Origin: a virus
IMG/VR virus record: IMGVR_UViG_3300028666_000022
Location: 275,899 to 339,898 of that record
Strand: one strand, 5' to 3'
Length of the DNA: 64,000 nt
In this document: positions 1 to 8,023 of the stretch, piece after piece
How positions within the stretch are numbered: position 1 is the stretch's first letter
Layout: the number at the start of each line of letters is the position of its first letter
Position numbers and translations under genes: made by a program
The notes under the pieces: model-generated
The model's database searches: none
Told to the model about the DNA's origin: nothing
The model's input: only the letters and a program-made list of their open reading frames with translations

Positions 1-231
1 CAATATAGATTAGGTAATAGATTCTGTTTATCTGATGTTATTGATGACGATGCAATAAGATATTGTAAAGAAATGATTAAATTATTTCAATTAGCAGATG
101 CATTTGTTATGGATATTTGTTTAACTGGTGATGAATGGAAAATAATTGAATGTGGTTGTATTAATTGTGCTGGATTTTATAAAGCAAATATACCTAAATT
201 AATTGATTCTTTAGAAAATTATTTTAATTAA
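1..231 (+). CDS. C-terminal part of an ATP-grasp (R2K-type) protein, truncated by the window edge
   Basis: The frame is open from base 1 to TAA at 229-231 (76 residues). The segment FVMDICLTGDEWKIIECG followed by INCAGFYKAN resembles the C-terminal metal/ATP-binding part of phage R2K ATP-grasp proteins, which usually read D-(V/I)-x-(L/V)-T-(D/G)-x-G-x-W-x-(V/I)-(V/I)-E-x-N, then an SGFY-like end. Here Cys follows the conserved Glu where Asn is more usual. Such enzymes ligate amino groups to carboxylates; the substrate cannot be told. The N-terminus lies outside the window. Confidence 0.55.
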   Translation, partial: QYRLGNRFCLSDVIDDDAIRYCKEMIKLFQLADAFVMDICLTGDEWKIIECGCINCAGFYKANIPKLIDSLENYFN

Positions 232-237
232 CTATAA

Positions 238-315
238 AGGACATTATATGGGACAATATGTCCTAAATAACAAAAATCTTATTTATATCGGACATTTATA
301 AGACATGTCCGATAT
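238..315. terminator. two hairpins, bidirectional terminator
   Basis: Hairpin one pairs AGGACAT (238-244) with ATGTCCT (258-264). Hairpin two is a perfect 11-bp stem, ATATCGGACAT (285-295) with ATGTCCGATAT (305-315), followed by TTTTT on the plus strand and preceded by A-rich sequence. It lies between convergent genes, so it can stop transcription from both sides. Confidence 0.75.
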
Positions 316-317
316 TT

Positions 318-875
318 TTATATAAAATCTCCTTGAGTTTCATTAAGAAAAGGAATAATATCTTCCTTGGCTGGAACACCAGTTATGTGCCTAAAATATT
401 TTTGGAATCCTCCAATAGTGTGACTTGTAGTATCTGTAACAAGATCAGCATCTTCTACTTCATAATATCTTTTCTTTTCTCCACTTAAATTATATTCAAT
501 TATATCACCCCTATCTATTTCTAAATTTTTTTCTTTTAATTCTTTTAAATAAACACCAAAATCAATTTTTCCACTATCCTGCCTCGTCACCCCTGCTGGT
601 ATATTTCCATAATATGCTTGCTCAGAGTTACTTACGTTTACCATTACATTTATTTGAACTGCTGACATATATTTCTTATCTTTAGGCTTCGCTTGTCCAT
701 ATAAACTATGTGTCTTGGTTTCAATTATATTAACTTTATGTATATATACATATTGAACATTATCTGTTTTTAAAAAATGTCTTCCATACTCAACCTCCAA
801 ATCAAACGATTCTTGAGTCATAAATAACCCAAATCTCTGAGTCTTCTGATCAACTACTTGTTTTTTCTTTTTCAT
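318..875 (-). CDS. putative neck protein, gp14-like
   Basis: This 185-residue protein starts one base into the stop of the upstream gene (TAATG overlap), so the two are translationally coupled. Its C-terminal half has a GDIIEY segment, then a YYEVEDADLV segment, a Gly-Gly-Phe and a charged end. This resembles the GDLIYF / FEINWVEPYD / GKFIY pattern I recall in T4 gp14. The gp13-like gene lies upstream on the same strand, which matches T4 order 13-14. The assignment rests on this pattern plus context; it could be another head-tail connector protein. Confidence 0.45.
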   Translation of the reverse strand: MKKKKQVVDQKTQRFGLFMTQESFDLEVEYGRHFLKTDNVQYVYIHKVNIIETKTHSLYGQAKPKDKKYMSAVQINVMVNVSNSEQAYYGNIPAGVTRQDSGKIDFGVYLKELKEKNLEIDRGDIIEYNLSGEKKRYYEVEDADLVTDTTSHTIGGFQKYFRHITGVPAKEDIIPFLNETQGDFI

Positions 876-1291
876 TAGTGCATTTCAATTTTATAATTAT
901 TAATATCTTCCTTTGGAAAATATTGTTTTAATTTACTTTTAATGTCATTAATAACATTATTTGGTAGATAATCATCCCAAAATGAAATAGTTTTAAAATC
1001 AATCCAAATCCTTCCCCAATAATTTGTTTTATTCTTTATCTTATAAAACATGGCTTCATCTTCAGGTAATTTTAAATTGAAATTCTGAATAATCGCATCA
1101 CCATGTGCTCCACCTTCTTTAGAAACAATTAAATTATCATCATAAACAGAAAAAGCATAAGTATTTGAATTCCTAAAATAATTTGTTTCACCATCAACAG
1201 TAAGATGCTCAACACCTTCACTAATACTGAATTTATTATCTATTCGTAAAGTATTCTCAAATAATATCCTCTTGTTGCTTTTGAAATTCAT
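875..1291 (-). CDS. hypothetical late protein between neck genes
   Basis: A 138-residue protein if started at Met 1291; a longer form starts at 1306. I prefer 1291 because a late-type box occupies 1306-1315, and other late genes start mostly 14-24 nt from their box, which 1291 fits and 1306 does not. The sequence is mixed alpha/beta with aromatic clusters (FWDDYLP near the C-terminus) and has no membrane segment. Its place between gp13-like and gp14-like genes suggests a head-completion or neck role, but no family is recognised. Confidence 0.6.
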   Translation of the reverse strand: MNFKSNKRILFENTLRIDNKFSISEGVEHLTVDGETNYFRNSNTYAFSVYDDNLIVSKEGGAHGDAIIQNFNLKLPEDEAMFYKIKNKTNYWGRIWIDFKTISFWDDYLPNNVINDIKSKLKQYFPKEDINNYKIEMH

Positions 1292-1305
1292 GAAATGGAA
1301 TTTCA

Positions 1306-1315
1306 TATAAATACT
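1306..1315 (-). promoter_or_regulatory. late-type box AGTATTTATA
   Basis: The minus strand reads AGTATTTATA, identical to boxes upstream of the portal, terminase and neck genes. It overlaps the first possible start codon of the downstream gene and therefore argues for the internal start at 1291. Confidence 0.55.
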
Positions 1316-1325
1316 GAAAAAATAA

Positions 1326-1371
1326 TTGTAAAATATTGATCTTTTTCGTAAATATTTAGTATTTATATTTG
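1326..1371 (+). promoter_or_regulatory. composite promoter region: early-type TTG...TAAATATT and late-type AGTATTTATA
   Basis: TTG at 1326-1328 is followed 20 nt later by TAAATATT (1349-1356) in the context TTCGTAAATATT, the early-element variant also found at 42754. AGTATTTATA (1358-1367) overlaps TATATTTG (1364-1371), a Bacteroidetes -7 box. The region drives the plus-strand ribbon-helix-helix and endonuclease pair, which may thus be read both early and late. Confidence 0.45.
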
Positions 1372-1394
1372 TAGTTCAAATAAACAACATTGAT

Positions 1395-1556
1395 ATGGGA
1401 TATTCAAAAGACAAAGACAGGACATTAGGCATAAGACTTGATGTAGATCTCAAAAAGAGATATTTAAAATTTATTAGTGATAATGGATATTCATTATCGA
1501 AAAGAATAAGAGTTTTATTGGAAAATGATATGAAAAATGAAAAAAACAGTATTTGA
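1395..1556 (+). CDS. small ribbon-helix-helix (Arc/CopG-like) protein
   Basis: A 53-residue protein, MGYSKDKDRTLGIRLDVDLK at its start. The beta strand RTLGIRLD, the helix DLKKRYLKFISDNG and then YSLSKRIRVLLENDM fit the ribbon-helix-helix pattern of small DNA-binding repressors. The 3' end overlaps the endonuclease gene start (1537) by 20 nt, so the two form one transcript. A role as regulator of the adjacent homing endonuclease or of phage promoters is an inference from the arrangement. Confidence 0.6.
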   Translation: MGYSKDKDRTLGIRLDVDLKKRYLKFISDNGYSLSKRIRVLLENDMKNEKNSI

Positions 1557-3009
1557 TGACATTAGTAGTTTTACTAAGGAAGAACTGAAAATCTGGTTTA
1601 ACACAGATAATATTGGTGGTCATAAATGTAGAGAAAATTTTATTTTTGAACATTATCCTGATTTACATAAAGAAATTCTTGAATATTCAAAAATAAACCC
1701 AGATGTCATTAATTGGAAAGAAAAACTATTTAATTATTTAAATAATTTAATTGAAAATCCTAAATGTAAAAATTGTGGAAAAACTTTACATATTAGTACA
1801 AAACATAAAAATTATCCAACATTTTGTTCAAAAGAATGTTATGATAAAAAACGAAATTTTAAACCAAAAAAAGAAAATATTGATATTAGTGCTTTTTCTA
1901 AAGAAGAATTAAAAGAATGGTTTTTATGTAATAATTATGGTGGGTATAAAACACGGGAAGATTGGCTTAAATTACACTATCCAATTCTTTTAGATAAAAT
2001 ATTAAAAAATACTAATGAAATTAATTTAAAATTAAAGGCAAAAATTTATTTATATATTTATGATTTAAAAGAAAGTCCGAAATGTCAAGAATGTGGAAAT
2101 AAATGTAATTTTAGGGATCATTTAACAGAAGGTTTTACTAAATATTGTTGCAATAAATGTTCTCTTAAACAAAGTAGAAAATATAATGGGAAAAATAAAG
2201 TGAATATAGAAAATTATGCATCATTCTCTGATTTTATTATTAAGAATTATAAAAATGGTATGAGTTCAAACGAATGTTACATAAAAGAATCTAATCCAAT
2301 TGAATATAATGAAATTATTAATCTACCAATTAACTTAAATAATATTCCTTGGAGAGAGAAATTATATAATTATACACATGGAATCATAGAAAGACCAATA
2401 TGTCCTGAATGTGGTAAACCAGTGAAATTTAAAAATTTTAATAAGGGTTATAGAAAATTTTGTTCAAAAAAATGTCAAATAGTTTTTATTAATAATATAA
2501 TAAGAAATAATTATAATATTATTATAGCTAAGAGAAAAGAAACTAATTTAAAAAAATATGGTGTTGAACATGCTGCGCAAAATAAAGAAATACAGGAAAA
2601 AATACAACAAACTATAATTGAAAAGTATGGAGAAATTTATGCAAAATATATTCCAAAATATAATATTAATTCAATAATATATTTAGATATTTTAGCTGAA
2701 AAATTAAATCTTCATATACAACATGCTTTAAATGGTGGGGAAAAAAGATTTATAAAATATTGGATTGATGGATATAGTGAAAAATATAATGTATGTATAG
2801 AATGGAATGAAAAATATCATTACACAAAAAAGAATATCGAAAAAGATATAAAAAGAAATAAATTTTTAGTTGAAAATTTTAGGTGTAAGATGATTTATAT
2901 TAAAGAAAAAGAATTTTTAAAAGATGTTGAGAAAAATATTGAGATATTATGTAATGAAATAAATGAATATATTAAAACTAAAACTGTTTTAGAACCCACT
3001 AAATACTGA
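1537..3009 (+). CDS. free-standing homing-type endonuclease with zinc ribbons and Vsr/DUF559-like C-terminus
   Basis: A 490-residue protein with three treble-clef type pairs: PKCKNCGK...FCSKECY, PKCQECGN...YCCNKCS and PICPECGK...FCSKKCQ. Each follows a related approximately 90-residue unit beginning SFTKEELK or similar, so the N-terminal two thirds are an internal repeat array for DNA binding. A KRKETNLKKYGVEHAAQNKE motif, typical of phage mobile nucleases, follows. The C-terminus has YWIDGYSEKYNVCIEWNEKY then H and KDIKRNKFL, a PD-(D/E)XK-like pattern (D, E, H) seen in Vsr/DUF559 nucleases. It lies on the strand opposite the neck genes and its last codons overlap the end of the gp13-like gene by 11 nt. 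It looks like an inserted selfish gene. Confidence 0.75.
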   Translation: MKKTVFDDISSFTKEELKIWFNTDNIGGHKCRENFIFEHYPDLHKEILEYSKINPDVINWKEKLFNYLNNLIENPKCKNCGKTLHISTKHKNYPTFCSKECYDKKRNFKPKKENIDISAFSKEELKEWFLCNNYGGYKTREDWLKLHYPILLDKILKNTNEINLKLKAKIYLYIYDLKESPKCQECGNKCNFRDHLTEGFTKYCCNKCSLKQSRKYNGKNKVNIENYASFSDFIIKNYKNGMSSNECYIKESNPIEYNEIINLPINLNNIPWREKLYNYTHGIIERPICPECGKPVKFKNFNKGYRKFCSKKCQIVFINNIIRNNYNIIIAKRKETNLKKYGVEHAAQNKEIQEKIQQTIIEKYGEIYAKYIPKYNINSIIYLDILAEKLNLHIQHALNGGEKRFIKYWIDGYSEKYNVCIEWNEKYHYTKKNIEKDIKRNKFLVENFRCKMIYIKEKEFLKDVEKNIEILCNEINEYIKTKTVLEPTKY

Positions 3010-4117
3010 TAATTGGAAATTTGGGAGGCTGAAATTTCATAGTTTCATTAATATTGGACGCTATCTGTAATCTTTCTCCGGTTAAATTTACCTGAGCAAG
3101 TTTATCTAATTGTTCAAGTATTATTTTTTCTGTATCTTCTTTAAGTTTAAGTCCTTCATCTAACAAATGTCTATAGTCCATAGAAAGTGCGGCTTCTGAA
3201 GGGGAAAAAACTTTACCCTCAAAAAATCCTCTAACATTACCTAAAACAATTTTTACCTTGGCAATTAAAAAATTTCTTATTTGTTGACGAGCAACATCAT
3301 TTAATTTTCCCCATTCTAGTATCTTTGTAGGGGCATCTGAAGGTAATCTAACCACATCTGGATTATCTTCTAAACATTTGTCTCTGTTATCTGAATTTGT
3401 ATCATAATAAAAGTACCATATAAGATAACCGTTCCAATGTTTCCCCCATTTGCCAGCTATTTCATACCTATCGCCCGGCACAGGATATAAATGTAACATT
3501 TTTTCTCCTGTTTCTAAACCAGTAATTCTATACGTAAGTGTTGATTGCAACATACGTTTTTTCATCATATTGTCCTGACTCATCAAAAGCGTACTGTATA
3601 TGGGTTGTACTAAATTACCGGGACGAGAGAACATATTCGTGCCCGTTATTCCAGCACCCATTGAATTTAAAGCAAATGGATCAACAAGTCCTAAATCTGC
3701 AGATCCGGGTGTGGACCATAAAACCTCATTTACTTCTCTATTCTTAGGAATTATATAATGTTGTGTATGACCAGAAGTAATAATAAAATCACGTTTTAAT
3801 TCCCAACCTTTAGCTGCAGGAGCATTAGTACCCAGACCTACTTGTTTAGAGTAAGCATAGGTAAAAGATTCCATGTAGTGGTTAGATTTAGTTGTAAAAG
3901 CAGTAAGAAAATCACCAGAAAGATCCATTCCTTCAAGGTTAATCCAATTTTGTTGAATTAGCCAACTATTAACTAAAGAAGAATAATCTTCAACAACCAT
4001 TTCAAGATAAGAGATCATCATGTCATCGGTAAGTTCGAATGGTCTAAGAGGCCAACCCATTTCATGTTTGATTTGTGTAAATAATTTATTTCTATCTGGT
4101 GTTGTGATTAAAGCCAT
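2999..4117 (-). CDS. 13: neck protein, gp13-like
   Basis: A 372-residue protein. The N-terminus MALITTPDRNKLFTQIKHEM then GWP and LTDDMMISYLEMVVEDYSSL match the opening of T4-type gp13 neck proteins (a helical region that caps the portal after packaging). It has a late-type box 17 nt upstream. The 3' end overlaps the convergent endonuclease by 11 nt. It is somewhat longer than T4 gp13 (about 310 residues). Confidence 0.75.
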   Translation of the reverse strand: MALITTPDRNKLFTQIKHEMGWPLRPFELTDDMMISYLEMVVEDYSSLVNSWLIQQNWINLEGMDLSGDFLTAFTTKSNHYMESFTYAYSKQVGLGTNAPAAKGWELKRDFIITSGHTQHYIIPKNREVNEVLWSTPGSADLGLVDPFALNSMGAGITGTNMFSRPGNLVQPIYSTLLMSQDNMMKKRMLQSTLTYRITGLETGEKMLHLYPVPGDRYEIAGKWGKHWNGYLIWYFYYDTNSDNRDKCLEDNPDVVRLPSDAPTKILEWGKLNDVARQQIRNFLIAKVKIVLGNVRGFFEGKVFSPSEAALSMDYRHLLDEGLKLKEDTEKIILEQLDKLAQVNLTGERLQIASNINETMKFQPPKFPIISI

Positions 4118-4134
4118 ACAAGATTAATATTTAA

Positions 4135-4144
4135 TATAAATACT
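4135..4144 (-). promoter_or_regulatory. late-type box AGTATTTATA for the gp13-like gene
   Basis: Exact AGTATTTATA on the minus strand, 17 nt before the ATG at 4117. Confidence 0.6.
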
Positions 4145-4193
4145 TGATAAAATAATATATGATATGTTTAATTATAAAATTATTTTGTTTATG

Positions 4194-4227
4194 TTTGTAA
4201 CAAAATTAAATTATTTTCGTATATTTG
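4194..4227 (+). promoter_or_regulatory. early-type promoter
   Basis: TTTG (4194-4197), 22-nt spacer starting TAACAAAATT and ending TTTTCG, then TATATTTG (4220-4227). This matches the Bacteroidetes -33/-7 promoter and shares spacer sequence with elements at 4581, 42728, 51941 and 63904. The first gene of the plus-strand early run starts 28 nt downstream. Confidence 0.65.
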
Positions 4228-4255
4228 AATATTAAGAATTAAATAAAAAAATATT

Positions 4256-4546
4256 ATGAATAACGAACAAAACATAATTGATGTTAGTGATAATAAAATC
4301 ACAGTACCACAATTAATTGAAGAATGTAAAAAATACTATGCTCTACCGGGTAATAGAGTTGGTGGAAGTCTTCATATTGTATTAGATGATGATAATATTG
4401 GTGATAATCATATTAAGTATTGTATTGAATATGCTAAAAGTAAAAATGATATAGAAGGCATAAAACTTGGTGAATTAATATTAAAAGCAAGTAAAACACA
4501 GAGAAAGAAACTTGTTAATAATTATTCACATTATTGTTATTGTTAG
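4256..4546 (+). CDS. conserved phage hypothetical protein
   Basis: A 96-residue soluble protein. The pattern GGSLHIVLDDDNIGDNHIKY, then a Cys, a GIKLGELILKASKTQRKKL tail and a small alpha/beta size recalls a widespread phage small-protein family of unknown function. It is the first gene behind a good early-type promoter. No catalytic motif is visible. Confidence 0.6.
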   Translation: MNNEQNIIDVSDNKITVPQLIEECKKYYALPGNRVGGSLHIVLDDDNIGDNHIKYCIEYAKSKNDIEGIKLGELILKASKTQRKKLVNNYSHYCYC

Positions 4547-4580
4547 ATATTTGGTTTTATTTGTAAATAATATAATTAAA

Positions 4581-4614
4581 ATTTTAACAAATTTAAATTA
4601 TTGTCGTATATTTG
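4581..4614 (+). promoter_or_regulatory. early-type promoter
   Basis: A near copy of the 4194-4227 element: ATTTTAACAAATTTAAATTA leading into TTGTCG and TATATTTG (4607-4614). The downstream bases GAATATTAA are also the same in both copies. The -33 position reads ATTT rather than TTTG. Confidence 0.55.
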
Positions 4615-4641
4615 AATATTAATAATTTAAAAACATTAAAA

Positions 4642-4673
4642 ATGAATTTATACAAAAATGAATTTATACAAAA
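4642..4673 (+). repeat. perfect tandem 16-bp duplication of a start region
   Basis: ATGAATTTATACAAAA occurs twice back to back (4642-4657 and 4658-4673). The copies are 16 nt apart, so they are in different frames. The first ATG gives only an 11-residue peptide, while the second opens the 133-residue gene. Confidence 0.85.
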
Positions 4674-5059
4674 TTGAATTTTTACATGCATCCCCAAAGG
4701 ACAGTGAAATTGGTATGAAATGTTTATTACTTGCTGAAAATGATGAACAAGTTTATGAGTGGTTAAAATCAGAACCAAAAATTGGAGAACGACATCTCTT
4801 TAATAACTGGAATGATAATGAAACTGAAAATGAAGAATTTAATATTTATGATGATAATTATGAAATCATTGAAAAAGAAAATTTTAAACAAAAAATAATT
4901 CGTTTGAAAGGTCAAATGAATGATGATGATTATGATTACTCGGATGCTTACTATGGTATAACATTATTCGGTTGGAGTATTTTAAAAGAAAATGTAACTA
5001 CTGATTATTCTGAATTAATTGAATTAGAAATTGTTTACCGTGTTTTGAATATTAAATAA
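4658..5059 (+). CDS. hypothetical early protein
   Basis: A 133-residue acidic protein starting MNLYKIEFLHASPKDSEIGM. A beta-rich start, then a long Asp/Glu/Asn-rich stretch (DNETENEEFNIYDDNYEIIE). The second of two duplicated ATGs is the real start because only it is open. No family is recognised beyond similarity in style to small phage proteins that carry a beta-sheet N-terminus. Confidence 0.6.
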   Translation: MNLYKIEFLHASPKDSEIGMKCLLLAENDEQVYEWLKSEPKIGERHLFNNWNDNETENEEFNIYDDNYEIIEKENFKQKIIRLKGQMNDDDYDYSDAYYGITLFGWSILKENVTTDYSELIELEIVYRVLNIK

Positions 5060-5064
5060 TTGAA

Positions 5065-5361
5065 ATGGAAAATTTAATCTGTAAGAAAGTTTCATTTGTA
5101 AATGAAGAACAAGCATTATTCTATATAAATAAGTTAAATAGAACATCAAAAAGAAATATAATACCACAGAGAGCATATTTATGTGAAAAATGTTTAACGT
5201 GGCATTTAACATCCATTATTAACAATAAAGATAAAATGCTTAATATACTTCAATCAAGAATTGATATTTATTTAAAGGATAATAATATGGATACTAAATT
5301 TAAATTGAGATTAATTGAAGAAAATGAATATATTAAAAAACAAATTTTAAGTTTATTTTAA
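5065..5361 (+). CDS. small protein with a CxxC...H zinc-like motif
   Basis: A 98-residue protein. The segment RAYLCEKCLTWHLTS contains C-x2-C-x3-H, a motif seen in many small phage proteins of the form AY-x-C-x2-C-x2-WH-x-T. The C-terminal half is a charged helix. It lies 5 bp after the previous stop and is probably co-transcribed with it. Confidence 0.6.
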   Translation: MENLICKKVSFVNEEQALFYINKLNRTSKRNIIPQRAYLCEKCLTWHLTSIINNKDKMLNILQSRIDIYLKDNNMDTKFKLRLIEENEYIKKQILSLF

Positions 5362-5372
5362 AATAAGTAATT

Positions 5373-5678
5373 ATGAACTGGATAAAATTTACAGATAAAT
5401 TACCAGAAGTAAATGTAGAAGTACTTTTATTTAATAGTGTAGTTAATAATACTTATGGTATTGGAGCAATTAGTGAAATAGATGAAGATGGTACATTTTG
5501 TATATATTCTAAACAATTATTATTTAATCAATGTAAAGAATATAAACCTACTCATTGGATGCCATTAATTGCACCTGACGCTAATAAGCAATATTGTGAA
5601 ATCTGTAATGAAGAAATTAGCGATAATAAATTACATGATTCTAATTTTATTTTAGATAATTATAGTGATCATATTTAA
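5373..5678 (+). CDS. DUF551-like protein
   Basis: A 101-residue protein starting MNWIKFTDKLPEVNVEVLLF and later PTHWMPLIAPD. The W-x(6)-LP-x(4)-VLLF start and PTHWMPL end are hallmarks of DUF551, common in phages and of unknown function. The tail adds a CEIC pair, a possible zinc-binding extension not part of the basic family. Confidence 0.75.
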   Translation: MNWIKFTDKLPEVNVEVLLFNSVVNNTYGIGAISEIDEDGTFCIYSKQLLFNQCKEYKPTHWMPLIAPDANKQYCEICNEEISDNKLHDSNFILDNYSDHI

Positions 5679-5688
5679 ACTAAATATT

Positions 5689-6099
5689 ATGACAAAAGAT
5701 GAGATTAATCAAATGGATAGTGAATATGCTAAAATCTTTCATGAAGAAACAGAAAAAGTAAGATTATTAAAACTTGAATGGAAAAATAAATTAAAGGGAC
5801 TAGTAAATATTAATAGTTTATTTAAATGGCTTGATGATCATGATTATTGGTTACCAATTGATATTGTTGAAATATATAATATAGATGAAAAACAAAGTGG
5901 TTATAGTAGTTATCAACATGTAAGAATAAAAGACGATAAAGATAAATTACTTTACATGATGCAAAATGAAGATGAAATTCGTGGAGTAACTCATTATTGT
6001 GTTTGGCAAACATGTGGAATGATGGGTGATGATTATTCGGGTTATCTTTTATTTCCATTAAAAAATGGTAAATATTTTAAAGTTAGTTATGCGTGTTAA
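5689..6099 (+). CDS. hypothetical early protein
   Basis: A 136-residue protein, started at the ATG following AAATATT, the usual start context here. An upstream in-frame Met at 5665 would overlap the previous gene and is less likely. The sequence is an alpha helix followed by a beta-rich part with HYCVWQTCGMMGDDYSGY. No family is recognised. Confidence 0.55.
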   Translation: MTKDEINQMDSEYAKIFHEETEKVRLLKLEWKNKLKGLVNINSLFKWLDDHDYWLPIDIVEIYNIDEKQSGYSSYQHVRIKDDKDKLLYMMQNEDEIRGVTHYCVWQTCGMMGDDYSGYLLFPLKNGKYFKVSYAC

Positions 6100-6124
6100 A
6101 TTAATTATTAAAACATTAAATATT

Positions 6125-6328
6125 ATGAGAATATATGAATTTATTGAAGGAATTAAAATCCTTGAAAAGTATGTGCCAGAAGATGAACTTCAATCATTTG
6201 GAGTTCAATTTGAACATGATCAAATTTATTTTGGGTCTGAATCATGGGTTACTGATGAAGACGATAGAAATAAATTAGTTGAATTAGGATGGTATGTTGA
6301 GGAAGATAGTTGGTGTGCTTTTTCTTAA
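6125..6328 (+). CDS. hypothetical early protein
   Basis: A 67-residue acidic protein started at MRIYEFIEGIKILEKYVPED (ATTATG-type context). A longer frame from 6065 overlaps the previous gene. The pattern of helix, then beta strand QIYFGSESWVTDEDDRNKL, then LGWYVEEDSWCAF is typical of small phage proteins of unknown function. Confidence 0.6.
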   Translation: MRIYEFIEGIKILEKYVPEDELQSFGVQFEHDQIYFGSESWVTDEDDRNKLVELGWYVEEDSWCAFS

Positions 6329-6357
6329 AAAGAATTTTATTTATATAATAAACAAAA

Positions 6358-6540
6358 ATGATGTATACTAAACAAGAATTTTACGGAACTCTCAGAATAA
6401 CAAATCCAATGACATTAGAGAAATGGAAGAAAAGTGGAAAATATCAAGAACTACTTAATGAAGGATATATTTATGCTATTGGTTGTGGAAGATTCAGAAA
6501 AGAAATATGTTTTTGTTATAAATGTCGTAAAATAAATTAA
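6358..6540 (+). CDS. small hypothetical protein with CxxC
   Basis: A 60-residue protein. The motif TLEKWKKSGKYQELL suggests a helix, and FCYKC near the end suggests a metal or disulfide site. No family is recognised. It sits 8 bp before the next gene. Confidence 0.5.
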   Translation: MMYTKQEFYGTLRITNPMTLEKWKKSGKYQELLNEGYIYAIGCGRFRKEICFCYKCRKIN

Positions 6541-6548
6541 TTAATATT

Positions 6549-7181
6549 ATGAAAACCTTAAACAAAGTCTTTACTGAAGAACAGGTAAATGAAGTTTCAG
6601 AGAAAATACTTAAATCAAGTATTGAAAAAATCAATAATGATTTAAATAGTAGGTTTTATGATGAAATGAAAAGTTTTCTTTATGAACATTATCAAAATGT
6701 AAGTGATAGTATTCATAAAGAACTAATTAAAGAAATTACAGAAGAATTTATTAAAGATCCATTATTATATAAGTTTGCAGGACTTCGTCAAAAATTGTTT
6801 AATGAAAATAAAGATTTGCTTATAAAAACTTTAACTGACGAAGCAATTGAAAAAAATGTTGAAGATGTTATTTGGCAACATACTAATCAAAATTATCAAT
6901 TTGATTGGAAATGGAAGAATGCTATTATTAGGATAATTCTTGAAAACTGGAATAAATTAAAAGATGATGAAAGGATAAATAATGGATTATTAAGAGAAAT
7001 TGAACAATTAAAACATCGACTTAATAATATTAAAGAGGTTGATTTAGAAGTAACACAAACTGTAATACAAGATGCTTTATATGCAACAAATCATTATAGT
7101 ACTGATGATTGTGATAATTTAGCTATTGAAATACTAATGTATTTTAAAGATGCTGGATTTATGATTGTTAAGCAATTTTAA
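6549..7181 (+). CDS. helical hypothetical protein
   Basis: A 210-residue, almost wholly alpha-helical, charged protein with probable coiled-coil segments (residues about 10-75 and 145-165). No membrane segment or catalytic motif is seen. It closes the first early block, since a new promoter-like sequence follows. Confidence 0.55.
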   Translation: MKTLNKVFTEEQVNEVSEKILKSSIEKINNDLNSRFYDEMKSFLYEHYQNVSDSIHKELIKEITEEFIKDPLLYKFAGLRQKLFNENKDLLIKTLTDEAIEKNVEDVIWQHTNQNYQFDWKWKNAIIRIILENWNKLKDDERINNGLLREIEQLKHRLNNIKEVDLEVTQTVIQDALYATNHYSTDDCDNLAIEILMYFKDAGFMIVKQF

Positions 7182-7199
7182 AAAATTTAAAAATTTTTC

Positions 7200-7230
7200 T
7201 TGTAATTCAAAATATTTATAATTATCTTTA
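7200..7230 (+). promoter_or_regulatory. possible early-type promoter
   Basis: TTG (7200-7202), 20-nt spacer, then TATCTTTA (7223-7230), one base off the TAnnTTTG consensus. It is 17 nt before the ATG at 7248. Confidence 0.35.
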
Positions 7231-7247
7231 CAATAAATAATGTTCTC

Positions 7248-7520
7248 ATGAAAAAGCTATTAAAAAAATTACTGAATTTAAGATTACGATTTGTAGTTGA
7301 TTGTAATTTTAATGATTTGTCTGAAAAAGAAAAGCAAAAATATTTTGACTGGGCTAATGAATTAATCACAGATGATGTATTATTTTGTACACGAGTTTGG
7401 TCAGCTTGGAATGTTGGAACTATGAGCGAAGATGATTTCTTTCCTGCCTATGAAGACGATGATTTCATTTATCGTATTGCTGAAGCATTATTTGAAAGTA
7501 GTAAAAATAAAATATTATGA
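7248..7520 (+). CDS. hypothetical early protein
   Basis: A 90-residue protein. A basic start (MKKLLKKLLNLRLRF) is followed by an acidic C-terminus with TRVWSAWNVGTMSEDDFFPA then EDDDF. This resembles small phage proteins with an alpha-helical core of unknown role. It overlaps the next gene by 4 nt (ATGA). Confidence 0.55.
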   Translation: MKKLLKKLLNLRLRFVVDCNFNDLSEKEKQKYFDWANELITDDVLFCTRVWSAWNVGTMSEDDFFPAYEDDDFIYRIAEALFESSKNKIL

Positions 7521-7798
7521 TTGAAGTTAAATTAATTAACAATAATTTTCAAAATGGTGAATTTTTACCAAAAAGAAAAATTATTGAAATACCAATTGTT
7601 ACTGAATTACAACAAGATTGTTATTTATTTAATTCTATGGATGCTCCATCTGAATTTAAAATAATGTTATTAAAAGAAGTTGCTAGTAAGATAGATGAAA
7701 TTATTATGAATGATGCTCCTAAACATATTGATAAACAATGGTTAATTAATAAATTAAATAGAATTAAAGTAATTGATTATGGAACTGAAAATAGTTAA
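7517..7798 (+). CDS. hypothetical early protein
   Basis: A 93-residue soluble alpha/beta protein. Translational coupling with both neighbours (ATGA at the start; the next gene starts inside its 3' end) places it in a tight operon. No family is recognised. Confidence 0.5.
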   Translation: MIEVKLINNNFQNGEFLPKRKIIEIPIVTELQQDCYLFNSMDAPSEFKIMLLKEVASKIDEIIMNDAPKHIDKQWLINKLNRIKVIDYGTENS

Positions 7799-8015
7799 AA
7801 GACCATTACAAGATAGTAATACTAAATCAGAAGATTTAGAATTTATTGAACATAAAATTGAAAATAATCAATTAAAAGAGATAATACCAAGTTGGTGTGT
7901 TAAATCTTCTATCTATAGAGAAGGTGATGGAGGTATGAATATGTGGTTTAAGGAAATTGAACGAGTTAAACCAGATGTTATTTATATGAAATACACTCTT
8001 GGAAAGAAAAAATAG
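7779..8015 (+). CDS. hypothetical early protein
   Basis: A 78-residue protein from the ATG at 7779, overlapping the previous gene by 20 nt. An upstream TTG at 7773 is also possible. It contains GDGGMNMWFKEIERVKPDVI and a lysine-rich tail. No family is recognised. Confidence 0.45.
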   Translation: MELKIVKRPLQDSNTKSEDLEFIEHKIENNQLKEIIPSWCVKSSIYREGDGGMNMWFKEIERVKPDVIYMKYTLGKKK

Positions 8016-8023
8016 TTAATGGT

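Noticed and set aside
3538-3747. Plus-strand open frame inside the gp13-like gene
   Set aside because: It is antisense to a well-supported gene, with no promoter or start context.
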